Shown here piece by piece: positions 8,012-17,409 of a stretch of DNA of 64,000 nucleotides. The stretch comes from Mycobacterium marinum (GTDB lineage Bacteria > Actinomycetota > Actinomycetes > Mycobacteriales > Mycobacteriaceae). The DNA lies in the NCBI RefSeq assembly GCF_003391395.1, contig NZ_CP024190.1, positions 4,402,001-4,466,000 on the forward strand. Reading direction: 5' to 3'. Under the pieces are notes generated by a model. The model was not told where the DNA came from and did not search any database. It was given only the letters and a program-made list of their open reading frames with translations. Within the stretch, counting starts at the first letter, position 1; every line of letters starts with the position of its first letter. The translations under genes and the position numbers were made by a program.

Positions 8012-8614
8012 ATGACGTCTGCCGGGAAGTCCCAGTGGAAGACGTTCCAGCGCTTCGCGGAGAACCTCGTGTTCAACGAGGCGCCCAAGGTTGTCCATCG
8101 TCTGCAGAACACCCAGGAAACGCTGCGGACCATTCAGCAAGCCGTCAAGATCACCGCCAACATCGTGGCGATGGGGCTGCCGCCGCCGCCGGCCGAGATC
8201 ACCGCGGGCCGGCCGGTGACCGACACCAGCTCCCCGACCGCTGCGCGGGCGCGCAAGCTCACCTACTCTCCCGACCTCGATGGCCGTGCCGACCCGGGCG
8301 AAATCGTGTGGACCTGGGTGGTTTACGAAGACGATCCCACCCGGGGCCAAGACCGGCCGGTGCTTGTCGTGGGCCGTGAGCGCAACGTGTTGCTGGCATT
8401 GATGTTGTCCAGCCAGGAGCAGTACTCGGCCGATCCGGACTGGGTCGCAATCGGCACCGGCGACTGGGACTTCGAGGGCCAGCAAGGCTGGGTGCGGCTG
8501 GACCGGGTGCTCGATGTACCCGAGGAGAGCATCCGCCGCCAGGGTGCGATCCTGCAGCGCGACGTGTTCGACGTGGTGGCGGCGCGGCTGCGTGCCGAGT
8601 ACAGCTGGCGCTAG
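8012..8614 (+). CDS. PemK/MazF-like fold protein (Rv2405 family)
   Basis: A 200-residue protein with ATG at 8012, divergent from lepA. The N-terminal third is helical and basic (AGKSQWKTFQRFAENLVFNE). The C-terminal half resembles the PemK/MazF beta-barrel: DPGEIVWTWVVYEDDPTRG, DRPVLVVGRERNVLLALMLS (the usual RPVLVI strand), then DWVAIGTGDWDFEGQQGWVR. MazF and PemK enzymes are mRNA interferases, but this family is longer than a toxin (about 110 aa) and there is no antitoxin gene beside it. The family assignment is from recognition of the RPVLV region. Toxin activity is not supported by context, and a housekeeping role is at least as likely. H37Rv Rv2405 is the counterpart at this position. 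Confidence 0.8.
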   Translation: MTSAGKSQWKTFQRFAENLVFNEAPKVVHRLQNTQETLRTIQQAVKITANIVAMGLPPPPAEITAGRPVTDTSSPTAARARKLTYSPDLDGRADPGEIVWTWVVYEDDPTRGQDRPVLVVGRERNVLLALMLSSQEQYSADPDWVAIGTGDWDFEGQQGWVRLDRVLDVPEESIRRQGAILQRDVFDVVAARLRAEYSWR

Positions 8615-8655
8615 CGACGAATGCGGCTATTGGCCGCCGCGGCACCGGGCAGTGA

Positions 8656-9084
8656 TCACCCCTGGGTGATGTAGGACTGCAGCTGCTCCTGCTCGGCCTC
8701 GAGTTCTCCCATCCGCGACTTCACCACGTCGCCGATGCTGACGATGCCGATCAGCTTCTGGCCGTCGAGCACCGGCACGTGCCGCACCCGGTTCTGCGTC
8801 ATCAGCACACTGATGCTGTCGACCGTGTCGGACTTTGTGCAGGTGGCGACGGCACTGGTCATGATTTTGGAGACCGGGCGAGTCAGCACGCTGGCGCCGT
8901 GCGTGTGTAGCTGGCGCACGACATCGCGCTCCGACACGATGCCGACCACACCTTCCACTCCGACCACCACCATCGCGCCGATGTTCTGCTCAGCCAAACC
9001 GGCAAGCAATTCCCGGACCGTCGCATCGGGGTTGATGGTCGTCACCGCTGCCCCCTTGTTCCGCAAGACGTCCGCGATCCGCAT
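8656..9084 (-). CDS. CBS-domain pair protein (Rv2406c family)
   Basis: A 142-residue protein made almost wholly of two CBS motifs (Bateman module). CBS1 contains TINPDATVRELLAGLAEQNI, GAMVVVG and GIVSERDVVRQL. CBS2 contains KIMTSAVATCTKSDTVDSIS, RVRHVPVLDGQKLIGIVSIG and DVVKSR. A coiled tail rich in Glu and Gln ends it (GELEAEQEQLQSYITQG). Such stand-alone modules usually bind adenine nucleotides (AMP, ATP, SAM) and work as cytosolic energy or metabolite sensors. The ligand and partner are unknown here. The start ATG at 9084 is clear. It is divergent from rnz with about 225 nt between, and its stop is about 40 nt from the convergent Rv2405-like gene. Nothing unusual in composition. Confidence 0.9.
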   Translation of the reverse strand: MRIADVLRNKGAAVTTINPDATVRELLAGLAEQNIGAMVVVGVEGVVGIVSERDVVRQLHTHGASVLTRPVSKIMTSAVATCTKSDTVDSISVLMTQNRVRHVPVLDGQKLIGIVSIGDVVKSRMGELEAEQEQLQSYITQG

Positions 9085-9309
9085 TGAGGCCTCCCACAGC
9101 TTGTGACCCGACTCACACCCAGGCTACGACTAACTCGTGCGGCGGGAAAGCCAACACCCCAACCGGGCACAAACAGCCAAGTATCGATCCGGTCACCTGC
9201 ACCTGGGCGCTTCCCGAGCCCCCTGACCGATAGAACCAATCCTGATACCCGCCAGCCGGATCGACCGGTTGAGCGATGACGCACCGACCCGGCTTGCAAG
9301 GATGGGCTC

Positions 9310-10149
9310 ATGATTGAGATCACGTTGCTCGGAACGGGAAGTCCCATCCCCGACCCGGATCGTGCGGGGCCATCGACCCTGGTGCGAGCCGGCGGACAGG
9401 TCTTCCTGGTCGATTGTGGCCGCGGGGTGCTGCAGCGCGCGGCGGCCGTCGGGGTGGGTGCGGCCGGCTTGTCGGCAGTGCTGCTCACCCACCTGCACAG
9501 CGACCACATTGCCGAACTCGGCGACGTGCTCATCACCAGCTGGGTCACCAACTTCGCGGCCGATCCCGCGCCCCTCCAGGTCATCGGGCCGCCCGGCACC
9601 GCGGAAACTGTCGACGCGATGCTCAAAGCGTTCGGCCGCGACATCGGTTACCGGATCGCCCATCACGCCGACCTGAACGCTCCGCCGCCCATCGAGGTTC
9701 ACGAATACACCGACGGTACGGTCTGGGACCGCGATGGTGTAGCGATCCGAGTGGCACCCACCGATCACCGCCCGGTGGCGCCGACGATCGGGTTCCGCGT
9801 CGAGTTCGACGGCGCGTCGGCGGTGCTGGCCGGGGACACCGTGCCCTGTCCCAGCCTGGACGAATTGGCCGCCGGCGCCGGTGCGTTGGTGCACACCGTG
9901 ATCCGCAAGGACATCGTCACGAACTTCCCCCAACAGCGAGTCAAGGACATCTGCGACTACCACTCCTCGGTACAGGAGGCGGCCGCGACCGCCGCCCGCG
10001 CGGGGGTGGGCACGCTGGTCATGACGCACTACGTGCCAGCCATCATCGCGGGTCAGGAAGACCAGTGGCGGGCGTTGGCCGCGACCGAGTTCGGCGGGTG
10101 CATCGAACTGGGCAACGACCTGCATCGCGTCGAGGTGCACGCCCGCTAG
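9310..10149 (+). CDS. rnz: Ribonuclease Z family metallo-beta-lactamase-fold nuclease
   Basis: A 279-residue enzyme matching Rv2407. RNase Z removes the 3' trailer of tRNA precursors. The metal-binding signature LLTHLHSDHIAEL supplies H61, H63, D65 and H66. Later metal ligands are in VLAGDTVPCPS (Asp) and MTHYVPA (His). The N-terminus MIEITLLGTGSPIPDPDRAG is typical of the long-known RNase Z opening strand. Length is slightly below the usual ~300 aa, with a small exosite region. The ATG at 9310 gives the canonical N-terminus. The substrate is inferred from family membership. Some mycobacterial members of this fold are described only as arylsulfatase-like or generic hydrolases, so activity on tRNA remains to be shown for this copy. 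Confidence 0.85.
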   Translation: MIEITLLGTGSPIPDPDRAGPSTLVRAGGQVFLVDCGRGVLQRAAAVGVGAAGLSAVLLTHLHSDHIAELGDVLITSWVTNFAADPAPLQVIGPPGTAETVDAMLKAFGRDIGYRIAHHADLNAPPPIEVHEYTDGTVWDRDGVAIRVAPTDHRPVAPTIGFRVEFDGASAVLAGDTVPCPSLDELAAGAGALVHTVIRKDIVTNFPQQRVKDICDYHSSVQEAAATAARAGVGTLVMTHYVPAIIAGQEDQWRALAATEFGGCIELGNDLHRVEVHAR

Positions 10150-10311
10150 CGGTCCTCCGGGCACGCCCCACTGATTGTTCACCGCCGACACGAATTGCCC
10201 TTTTGTCGGCGCGGTGCGGGTTTCGTGGAAACGCAAATCCGCCTGCTCACGCTGCGTAACATCCATATCGCCTGGTAATTGGTCAATGGTCGTGAAGTGG
10301 TGGTGGTCGTG

Positions 10312-11916
<1,605 letters not shown>

Positions 11917-12019
11917 CCCACCGCGTCGGGCGGACGCGGGCGAAATGTGCCCGGACTGCTGATCGCATCGCGATACGATCCGCACCTGGCCCAGTGGTCC
12001 TGACCCTCAGAGGTGCGCC

Positions 12020-13450
12020 ATGGCATATGTGATCGCCGACCTGGAGGCAATGGCCGCGGCGGCCGCCGATTTGGCCGGGGTGAATTCGGCAATCGCGGCA
12101 GCCAACGGGATTGCCGCGGTCCGGACGACCGCCGTGCAGGCCTCCGCCGGCGATCAGGTGTCAGCGGCCGTCGCGGCGTTGTTCACCACGCATGCCCAGG
12201 GCTATCAGAGCATCAGCGCACAGATGTCGGCAATGCATGACCAGCTCGTGCAGACCCTGTCCGCCAGCAGCGCGTCCTACGCCGGGGCCGAGGCCTCCAA
12301 CGCCGCACAAGCATTGCTCGATCTGATCAACGCTCCTACCCAAGCGCTGCTGGGGCGCCCGCTGATCGGTAACGGCGCCGACGGCGCGACCGTCGGCGGA
12401 CTCGGGACGCCCGGCGGGGCGGGCGGGCTGCTGTACGGCAACGGCGGCCGGGGCGGTGACAGCACCCTTGCCGGTGTCTCGGGAGGCGGCGGTGGCGACG
12501 CCGGGCTGATCGGCAACGGCGGCGCCGGTGGCACCGGCGGCAACGGCGGCAGTGGCGGGCTCGGCGGCAATGCCTGGCTGCTCGGCAGCGGCGGTACCGG
12601 CGGCACCGGGGGTGCCGGTGTCTCATCCGGATTCGGGGGTACCGGCGGAAACGGCGGCCTGGGCGGGCTGCTCTACGGCAGCGGCGGTGCGGGTGGCACG
12701 GGTGGTGCCGGTGCCGCGGGCGCCGTGTTGGGCGGCATGGGCGGGCTGGGCGGCGACGCGCGGCTGTTCGGCACCGGCGGCGCCGGCGGGACTGGCGGCG
12801 ACAACAGCCTGGGCCTGACCGGTCAGGGCGGCCAGGGCGGCGACGGCGGCTACGGCGGTGCGCTGTTCGGTTCCGGAGGTTCCGGCGGGGGCGGCGGCGC
12901 CGGGAGTTCCGACGGCGGCGACGGCGGCGCGGGCGGCGCCAGCGGCTACGGAATCGGCAACGGCGGTGCCGGCGGTGCGGCCGGCGACGGTGGTGGTGGT
13001 GCGGGCAGCCTCGGCACCGGCGGGAACGGCGGATCGGGCGGACGCGCCGCGTTGCTCTACGGCGTCGGTGGTGACGGCGGGGCCGGCGGCGCCGGCGGCG
13101 ACGTCGTCGGCAGCGCTGGCGGCAGCGGCGGGCTCGGGGGCGCCGCCGGGTTGGTCGGCGTCGGCGGCGACGGCGGAGCCGGTGGGGCGGGCGGCGGCGC
13201 CGGGGGTGACGGCGGCGCCGGTGCTTATCTGATCGGCGACGGGGGTGACGGCGGGGCCGGCGGGGACGGTAACGCGGGCAGCCTCGCGGGCGGCACCGGC
13301 GGCAATGGCGGTGACGCCAAGCTCATCGGTAACGGCGGCAACGGCGGTGACGGTGGGATCGGCTTCGGCGGCGGTGCCAACGGCTCCGGTGGTACCGGCG
13401 GCGCCGCGGGGCTGCTTGGCAGCCCCGGCAGCGACGGCACCACCGTTTAA
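12020..13450 (+). CDS. PE_PGRS family protein (second of a tandem pair)
   Basis: A 476-residue PE_PGRS protein. The PE region opens as MAYVIADLEAMAAAAADLAG, so the usual V-A-P-E sequence is absent and replaced by IADLE, but the rest of the hairpin is normal (AAVRTTAVQASAGDQVSAAV, QGYQSISAQMSAMHDQLVQT). The linker ALLDLINAPTQALLGRPLIG carries the GRPLI motif. The PGRS part is about 350 residues of GGxGG repeats ending in GLLGSPGSDGTTV. The Pro-Glu pair that names the family is missing, though the YxxxD/E-type ESX signal is in the conserved helical region. The stop at 13448-13450 is only 4 nt from the stop of the convergent transglutaminase gene, leaving no room for a separate terminator. Confidence 0.88.
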   Translation: MAYVIADLEAMAAAAADLAGVNSAIAAANGIAAVRTTAVQASAGDQVSAAVAALFTTHAQGYQSISAQMSAMHDQLVQTLSASSASYAGAEASNAAQALLDLINAPTQALLGRPLIGNGADGATVGGLGTPGGAGGLLYGNGGRGGDSTLAGVSGGGGGDAGLIGNGGAGGTGGNGGSGGLGGNAWLLGSGGTGGTGGAGVSSGFGGTGGNGGLGGLLYGSGGAGGTGGAGAAGAVLGGMGGLGGDARLFGTGGAGGTGGDNSLGLTGQGGQGGDGGYGGALFGSGGSGGGGGAGSSDGGDGGAGGASGYGIGNGGAGGAAGDGGGGAGSLGTGGNGGSGGRAALLYGVGGDGGAGGAGGDVVGSAGGSGGLGGAAGLVGVGGDGGAGGAGGGAGGDGGAGAYLIGDGGDGGAGGDGNAGSLAGGTGGNGGDAKLIGNGGNGGDGGIGFGGGANGSGGTGGAAGLLGSPGSDGTTV

Positions 13451-13454
13451 GGCC

Positions 13455-14294
13455 CTAGGCCAGCCGGGTGATCTCCACGTCCACGTCGAGGTCGGTGACG
13501 CCAAGCCCGGAGTAGATGCCTTTCAGCGGAGGTACGTCGCTGTAATCGCGGCCGGCGCCCACGCTGATGTACTGCTCGCTGATCTCGGTGTCGTTGGTCG
13601 GGTCGTAGTGCCACCAACCGCCGGTCCACGCCTGGATCCAGGCGTGACTGCGTCCGGCCACCGACTTCCCCACCACCGCGTTGCGCTTGGGATGCAGATA
13701 ACCGGACACATAGCGCGCAGGAATTCCCATGCCCCGCAACACAATCAGCGACAAGTGCGCAAAGTCCTGGCAGACGCCTTTGCCCTGTTCCAGGGCATCG
13801 AGCCCGGAGGAGTGCACACCGGTGGTGCCGGGCAGGTAGTCCAATTCGCTGCGCGCCCAACGGGCCGCCGCGACGACCGCCTCCGCCGGGTCGTGATACT
13901 TCCTGATCCGGCGTCCCACGGCGGCGACACGTTTGCTTGTCGGGGTGTACGAGGTGGGGCGCAGCACCTCGTCGAAACGATCGATGACGGCCATCGACTC
14001 GAGTTCTTCCCAGGTGACCTTCGCCTCCGGCGGCTCCGGACGCTCGGTCTCGACGACCGAGGAGGACGTGACCGTCAGCTCGGTGTGCGGGGCGTGCAGG
14101 TCGAACGCCGTCACCGCGGTACCCCAATAGTCGACGTAGCGGTAGGACCGGGTAGCCGGAATGGTTTCGACCCGGTTGAGGATCACGTTCTGCCGGGAGT
14201 TGGACCGCGGCGTCAGTCGCGCCTCGTTAAACGACGCCGTGACCGGCGCCTCGTATGCGTACCCGGTGCTGTGCACCACCCGCATCCGCCACAT
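13455..14294 (-). CDS. Transglutaminase-like protein of the ATP-grasp/alpha-E operon (Rv2409c family)
   Basis: A 279-residue cysteine-protease-fold protein. The start ATG at 14294 follows a good ribosome site (AAGGGAGA) and gives MWRMRVVHSTGYAYEAPVTA, the bacterial transglutaminase N-terminal domain. The catalytic core shows Cys in GKGVCQDFAHLSLIVLRGMG, His in AGRSHAWIQAWTGGWWHYDP and Asp in DPTNDTE, the classic triad. Its ATG overlaps the TGA of the alpha-E gene by one base, so translation is coupled. In many bacteria these three genes occur together and are predicted (amidoligase comparative work by Iyer, Aravind and colleagues) to make or trim a peptide-like product. In that scheme this enzyme would be the peptidase or transferase. 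The actual substrate is unknown. Confidence 0.88.
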   Translation of the reverse strand: MWRMRVVHSTGYAYEAPVTASFNEARLTPRSNSRQNVILNRVETIPATRSYRYVDYWGTAVTAFDLHAPHTELTVTSSSVVETERPEPPEAKVTWEELESMAVIDRFDEVLRPTSYTPTSKRVAAVGRRIRKYHDPAEAVVAAARWARSELDYLPGTTGVHSSGLDALEQGKGVCQDFAHLSLIVLRGMGIPARYVSGYLHPKRNAVVGKSVAGRSHAWIQAWTGGWWHYDPTNDTEISEQYISVGAGRDYSDVPPLKGIYSGLGVTDLDVDVEITRLA

Positions 14295-15271
14295 CAGGAT
14301 TCTCCCTTCCTGGCGACCATCTGGCCGCGGGGGCCGGCATCGGTCCAGGCTACCCATGGGGTTACGTGGAAATACTGCAGTGTCAAGGCTTCTCCGACGT
14401 CACGACAGGTTCGTTGCAGACCTGACAAGCGGCTGTCCAGGGACTCCAGCAAGACCCCGGGCTGGACGAACTCGAGTTTGCTGCGCGCCTGCCCAAGCAG
14501 CCGCTGCGCTTCGGTGGTCGCCCCGATGCGGCTCTGCGGATTATGCAGCAGCTCATCGAGGTTGTGCTCGGCCATGCGCAGCGAGTAGTAGACCGAGCGC
14601 GGGAACAGCCGGTCCAGCATCATGAACTCGACCACCCGGGCCGCGTCCAACACCCCGCGATAGGTGCGCAGATAGGTGTCATGGGCACCCACCGAACGCA
14701 GCAACGTGACCCAGGCCGGCGATGACGCGCTGTCCCCTACCCGGGACAGCAACAGGCGCACCGTCATGTCGACCCGTTCGATGGCGCGGCCCAGCAACAT
14801 GAACCGGTATCCGTCGTCGCGCGACAGAGTGGAGTCGGCCAGCCCGGCGAACATGGCCGCACGCCCTTCGACGAATGACAGAAATTCATGCGGCCCAAGT
14901 CGTTTGGCTGCTCGCTCACGTTCCGGGAGAGCGTGGTAGGTGGTGTTCAGGCACTCCCAGGTCTCGATGGACGTCACTTCGCGAGCCGACTTGGCGTTTT
15001 CCCGCGCCGCTGAGATCGCCTCGACGATCGAACAGCCGCCCGAAGCGTTGGTGCTGAAGGCCACCAGGTCGGTCAACGACCAGACATCCAGCTCGTGATC
15101 GGGAGGGTCGATGCCGAGCACCCGCAACAGCAGCCGCGAGGCGTGGTCGGGGTCGATGCTGGAATCCTCGAGCAGTTGGTGTATCGCGACATCGAGAATT
15201 CGGGCGGTGTCGTCGGCGCGCTCTACGTAGCGACCGATCCAGTACAGCGCTTCGGCGTTGCGGGCAAGCAT
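14294..15271 (-). CDS. Alpha-E domain protein (Rv2410c family)
   Basis: A 325-residue all-helical protein, middle gene of the three-gene operon. The N-terminus MLARNAEALYWIGRYVERAD is the hallmark of the alpha-E (DUF403) family. Further conserved stretches are AISAARENAKSAREVTSIET and YYSLRMAEHNLDELLHNPQS. It begins at ATG 15271, overlapping the TGA of the ATP-grasp gene by one base, and ends overlapping the transglutaminase start in the same way. Family members always travel with a circularly permuted ATP-grasp ligase and often a transglutaminase, which implies a shared complex or pathway. No catalytic residues are known for this family. A scaffold or carrier role is only inference. Confidence 0.88.
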   Translation of the reverse strand: MLARNAEALYWIGRYVERADDTARILDVAIHQLLEDSSIDPDHASRLLLRVLGIDPPDHELDVWSLTDLVAFSTNASGGCSIVEAISAARENAKSAREVTSIETWECLNTTYHALPERERAAKRLGPHEFLSFVEGRAAMFAGLADSTLSRDDGYRFMLLGRAIERVDMTVRLLLSRVGDSASSPAWVTLLRSVGAHDTYLRTYRGVLDAARVVEFMMLDRLFPRSVYYSLRMAEHNLDELLHNPQSRIGATTEAQRLLGQARSKLEFVQPGVLLESLDSRLSGLQRTCRDVGEALTLQYFHVTPWVAWTDAGPRGQMVARKGES

Positions 15272-16935
15272 CAGTTCTTCGCTTTCTGCTGCTGGTGCTG
15301 ACCTTCTTGCGGCTGATTTTGCTGCGGCTGCTGCTGGTTGGGCCGCGCATCGTCGGGACTCTGCTCGGGCACGGTCCGCGGCAACGACCGCAGCACTTGG
15401 GCGCCGCCCAGCTCACGGCCGGTAGCCAAGGAGCGCGGCGCCAGCACCCAGGTGTCCTTCGACCCGCCGCCCTGACTGGAATTGACCACCCGTGACCCCT
15501 CGACCTGGGCCACCCGGGTCAACCCACCCGGCAGCACCCACACGTCGTTGCCGTCATTGACCGCAAACGGCCTCAGGTCGACGTAGCGCGGCGCCAGCGA
15601 GTCCTCGATTCGTGTCGGCACGGTCGACAGTTCCATCATCGGCTGCGCGATCCAGCTACGCGGATCGTCACGAATCTTCTTGCCGACCGCGGCCAGCTCC
15701 TTGTCAGTCGCGTCCGGGCCGAACACGATGCCGTAGCCCCCGGATCCCTCGACCGGCTTGAGCACCAGTTCCTTGAGCCGGTCCAGCACTTCTTCGCGTT
15801 CCTCGTCCAGCCAGCACCGATAGGTGTCCACATTGGCCAGCAACGGCTTCTCGCGCAGGTAGTACTCGATCATGGTGGGCACGTAGGTGTAGACGAGCTT
15901 GTCGTCACCGACACCGTTTCCGATCGAACTCGAGATGACCACATTGCCCGCGCGGGCGGCATTGACCAGACCGGCCACACCCAGCACCGAGTCGGCGCGG
16001 AACTGCAGCGGGTCCAGGAAGGCGTCGTCGATGCGCCGGTAGATGACGTCGACCTGGCACTCTCCCTCGGTGGTGCGCATGTACACCTGATTGTCGCGAC
16101 AGAACAGGTCGCGGCCTTCGACCAACTCGACGCCCATCTGCCGGGCCAGCAGCGAATGCTCGAAATAGGCCGAGTTGTAGACGCCTGGGGTCAACACCAC
16201 CACGGTGGGGTCGGCCTCGTTGGTGGCCGCCGAGTTGCGCAGTGCCCGCAGCAGGTGCGAAGGGTAGTCGTCGACCGCACGGACCCGATGGGTGGCGAAC
16301 AGGTTCGGGAAGACCCGCGCCATGGTGCGCCGGTTCTCGATGACGTAGGACACCCCCGACGGCGAGCGCAGGTTGTCCTCGAGGACCCGGAAGTCACCGC
16401 GCTCGTCGCGGATCAGGTCGATGCCGGCGACGTGGATGCGCACACCGTTGGGCGGAATGATCCCCACGGCCTCCCGGTGGAAGTGCTCGCAGGAGGTGAT
16501 CAGTCGCCGCGGAATGACGCCGTCACGCAGGATCTCCTGGTCGCCATAGATGTCGTCCAGGTACATCTCGAGGGCCTTGACGCGTTGGATGATGCCGCGT
16601 TCCAACCGGGACCATTCGGCCGCCGAGATAACCCGGGGCACCAGGTCAAGCGGGAACGGCCGCTCCTGGCCCGACAGCGAAAACGTGATGCCCTGGTCTA
16701 GGAATGCGCGGTCCAACGCATCGGCGCGGGCCTTGAGCTCCGACGCATCCGACGGCGCAAGCTCGGCATAGATGCCCTTGTAGGGGCCGCGAACGTTGCC
16801 CTGGGCGTCGAACATTTCGTCAAAGGCTTGGGAATACACATCCGACGAGTTGTAGCCGCCGAATATGCGTTCCGGACGCGCTTGTGACCGCCGCCTACTT
16901 GCTTGCATCGGTTCAGTAAGACTCACCTGGTTCAT
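15271..16935 (-). CDS. Circularly permuted ATP-grasp ligase (Rv2411c family)
   Basis: First gene of the operon, 554 aa from ATG 16935. It is a circularly permuted ATP-grasp protein (type 2). Landmarks are FGGYNSSDVYSQAFDEMFDA, the substrate region RRLITSCEHFHREAVGIIPP, DFRVLEDNLRSPSGVSYVIE (acidic metal ligands), and the nucleotide-binding Lys and Gly-rich loop in LVLKPVEGSGGYGIVFGPDA, followed by RYVDLRPFAVNDG. It should form an amide or peptide-type bond using ATP through an acyl phosphate. The partners are unknown. The last ~35 residues are a low-complexity Gln-rich tail (PNQQQPQQNQPQEGQHQQQK), probably disordered. It is divergent from rpsT with 138 nt between starts. Confidence 0.9.
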   Translation of the reverse strand: MNQVSLTEPMQASRRRSQARPERIFGGYNSSDVYSQAFDEMFDAQGNVRGPYKGIYAELAPSDASELKARADALDRAFLDQGITFSLSGQERPFPLDLVPRVISAAEWSRLERGIIQRVKALEMYLDDIYGDQEILRDGVIPRRLITSCEHFHREAVGIIPPNGVRIHVAGIDLIRDERGDFRVLEDNLRSPSGVSYVIENRRTMARVFPNLFATHRVRAVDDYPSHLLRALRNSAATNEADPTVVVLTPGVYNSAYFEHSLLARQMGVELVEGRDLFCRDNQVYMRTTEGECQVDVIYRRIDDAFLDPLQFRADSVLGVAGLVNAARAGNVVISSSIGNGVGDDKLVYTYVPTMIEYYLREKPLLANVDTYRCWLDEEREEVLDRLKELVLKPVEGSGGYGIVFGPDATDKELAAVGKKIRDDPRSWIAQPMMELSTVPTRIEDSLAPRYVDLRPFAVNDGNDVWVLPGGLTRVAQVEGSRVVNSSQGGGSKDTWVLAPRSLATGRELGGAQVLRSLPRTVPEQSPDDARPNQQQPQQNQPQEGQHQQQKAKN

Positions 16936-17073
16936 GGTGCCTCAATTCGACAATCCGCCGAGCTAACGGCTCCTCTTTTGGGTGAAAACGTAACCGACTG
17001 ATAACCTGAGCACTCGCTGTCGGGTGTCAAGGTCACCCGAGCAACCACCGAGCAGACTTTAAGGAACTAACGC

Positions 17074-17337
17074 GTGGCCAACATCAAGTCGCAGCAAAAG
17101 CGCAACCGCACCAACGAGCGCGCCCGACTGCGCAACAAGTCGGTGAAGTCGTCGCTGCGTACGGCGGTCCGGTCGTTCCGCGACGCTGCTCACTCGGGCG
17201 ACAAGGAAAAGGCCGCCGAGCTGCTGGTTTCGACCAACCGCAAGTTGGACAAGGCGGCCAGCAAGGGCGTCATTCACAAGAACCAGGCCGCCAACAAGAA
17301 GTCGGCTCTGGCGCGCGCCCTCAACAAGCTGGGCTGA
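17074..17337 (+). CDS. rpsT: 30S ribosomal protein S20
   Basis: An 87-residue basic protein that binds 16S rRNA early in 30S assembly. It starts at GTG 17074 with MANIKSQQKRNRTNERARLR, the family signature, and continues VKSSLRTAVRSFRDAAHSGD and GVIHKNQAANKKSALARALN. A ribosome site AAGGAAC lies 9 nt upstream. It is monocistronic, divergent from the ATP-grasp operon and convergent with holA. A strong hairpin follows its stop. Matches Rv2412. Confidence 0.97.
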   Translation: MANIKSQQKRNRTNERARLRNKSVKSSLRTAVRSFRDAAHSGDKEKAAELLVSTNRKLDKAASKGVIHKNQAANKKSALARALNKLG

Positions 17338-17353
17338 CCCCGTCAAACCTGAG

Positions 17354-17378
17354 AACCGGGCCTGGTCCAGGCCCGGTT
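17354..17378. terminator. Bidirectional hairpin terminator between rpsT and holA
   Basis: A perfect 25-nt palindrome. AACCGGGCCTGG (17354-17365) pairs with CCAGGCCCGGTT (17367-17378) around a single T, so the practical hairpin is an 11-bp stem with a 3-nt loop. It lies 16 nt after the rpsT stop and 31 nt from the holA stop. There is no U-tract, as is common for mycobacterial terminators. Related CAGGCCTGG and CAGGCCCGG elements follow before the holA stop. Confidence 0.75.
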
Positions 17379-17409
17379 CAAACGTGTCTCAGGCCTGGTT
17401 CACATCTGC

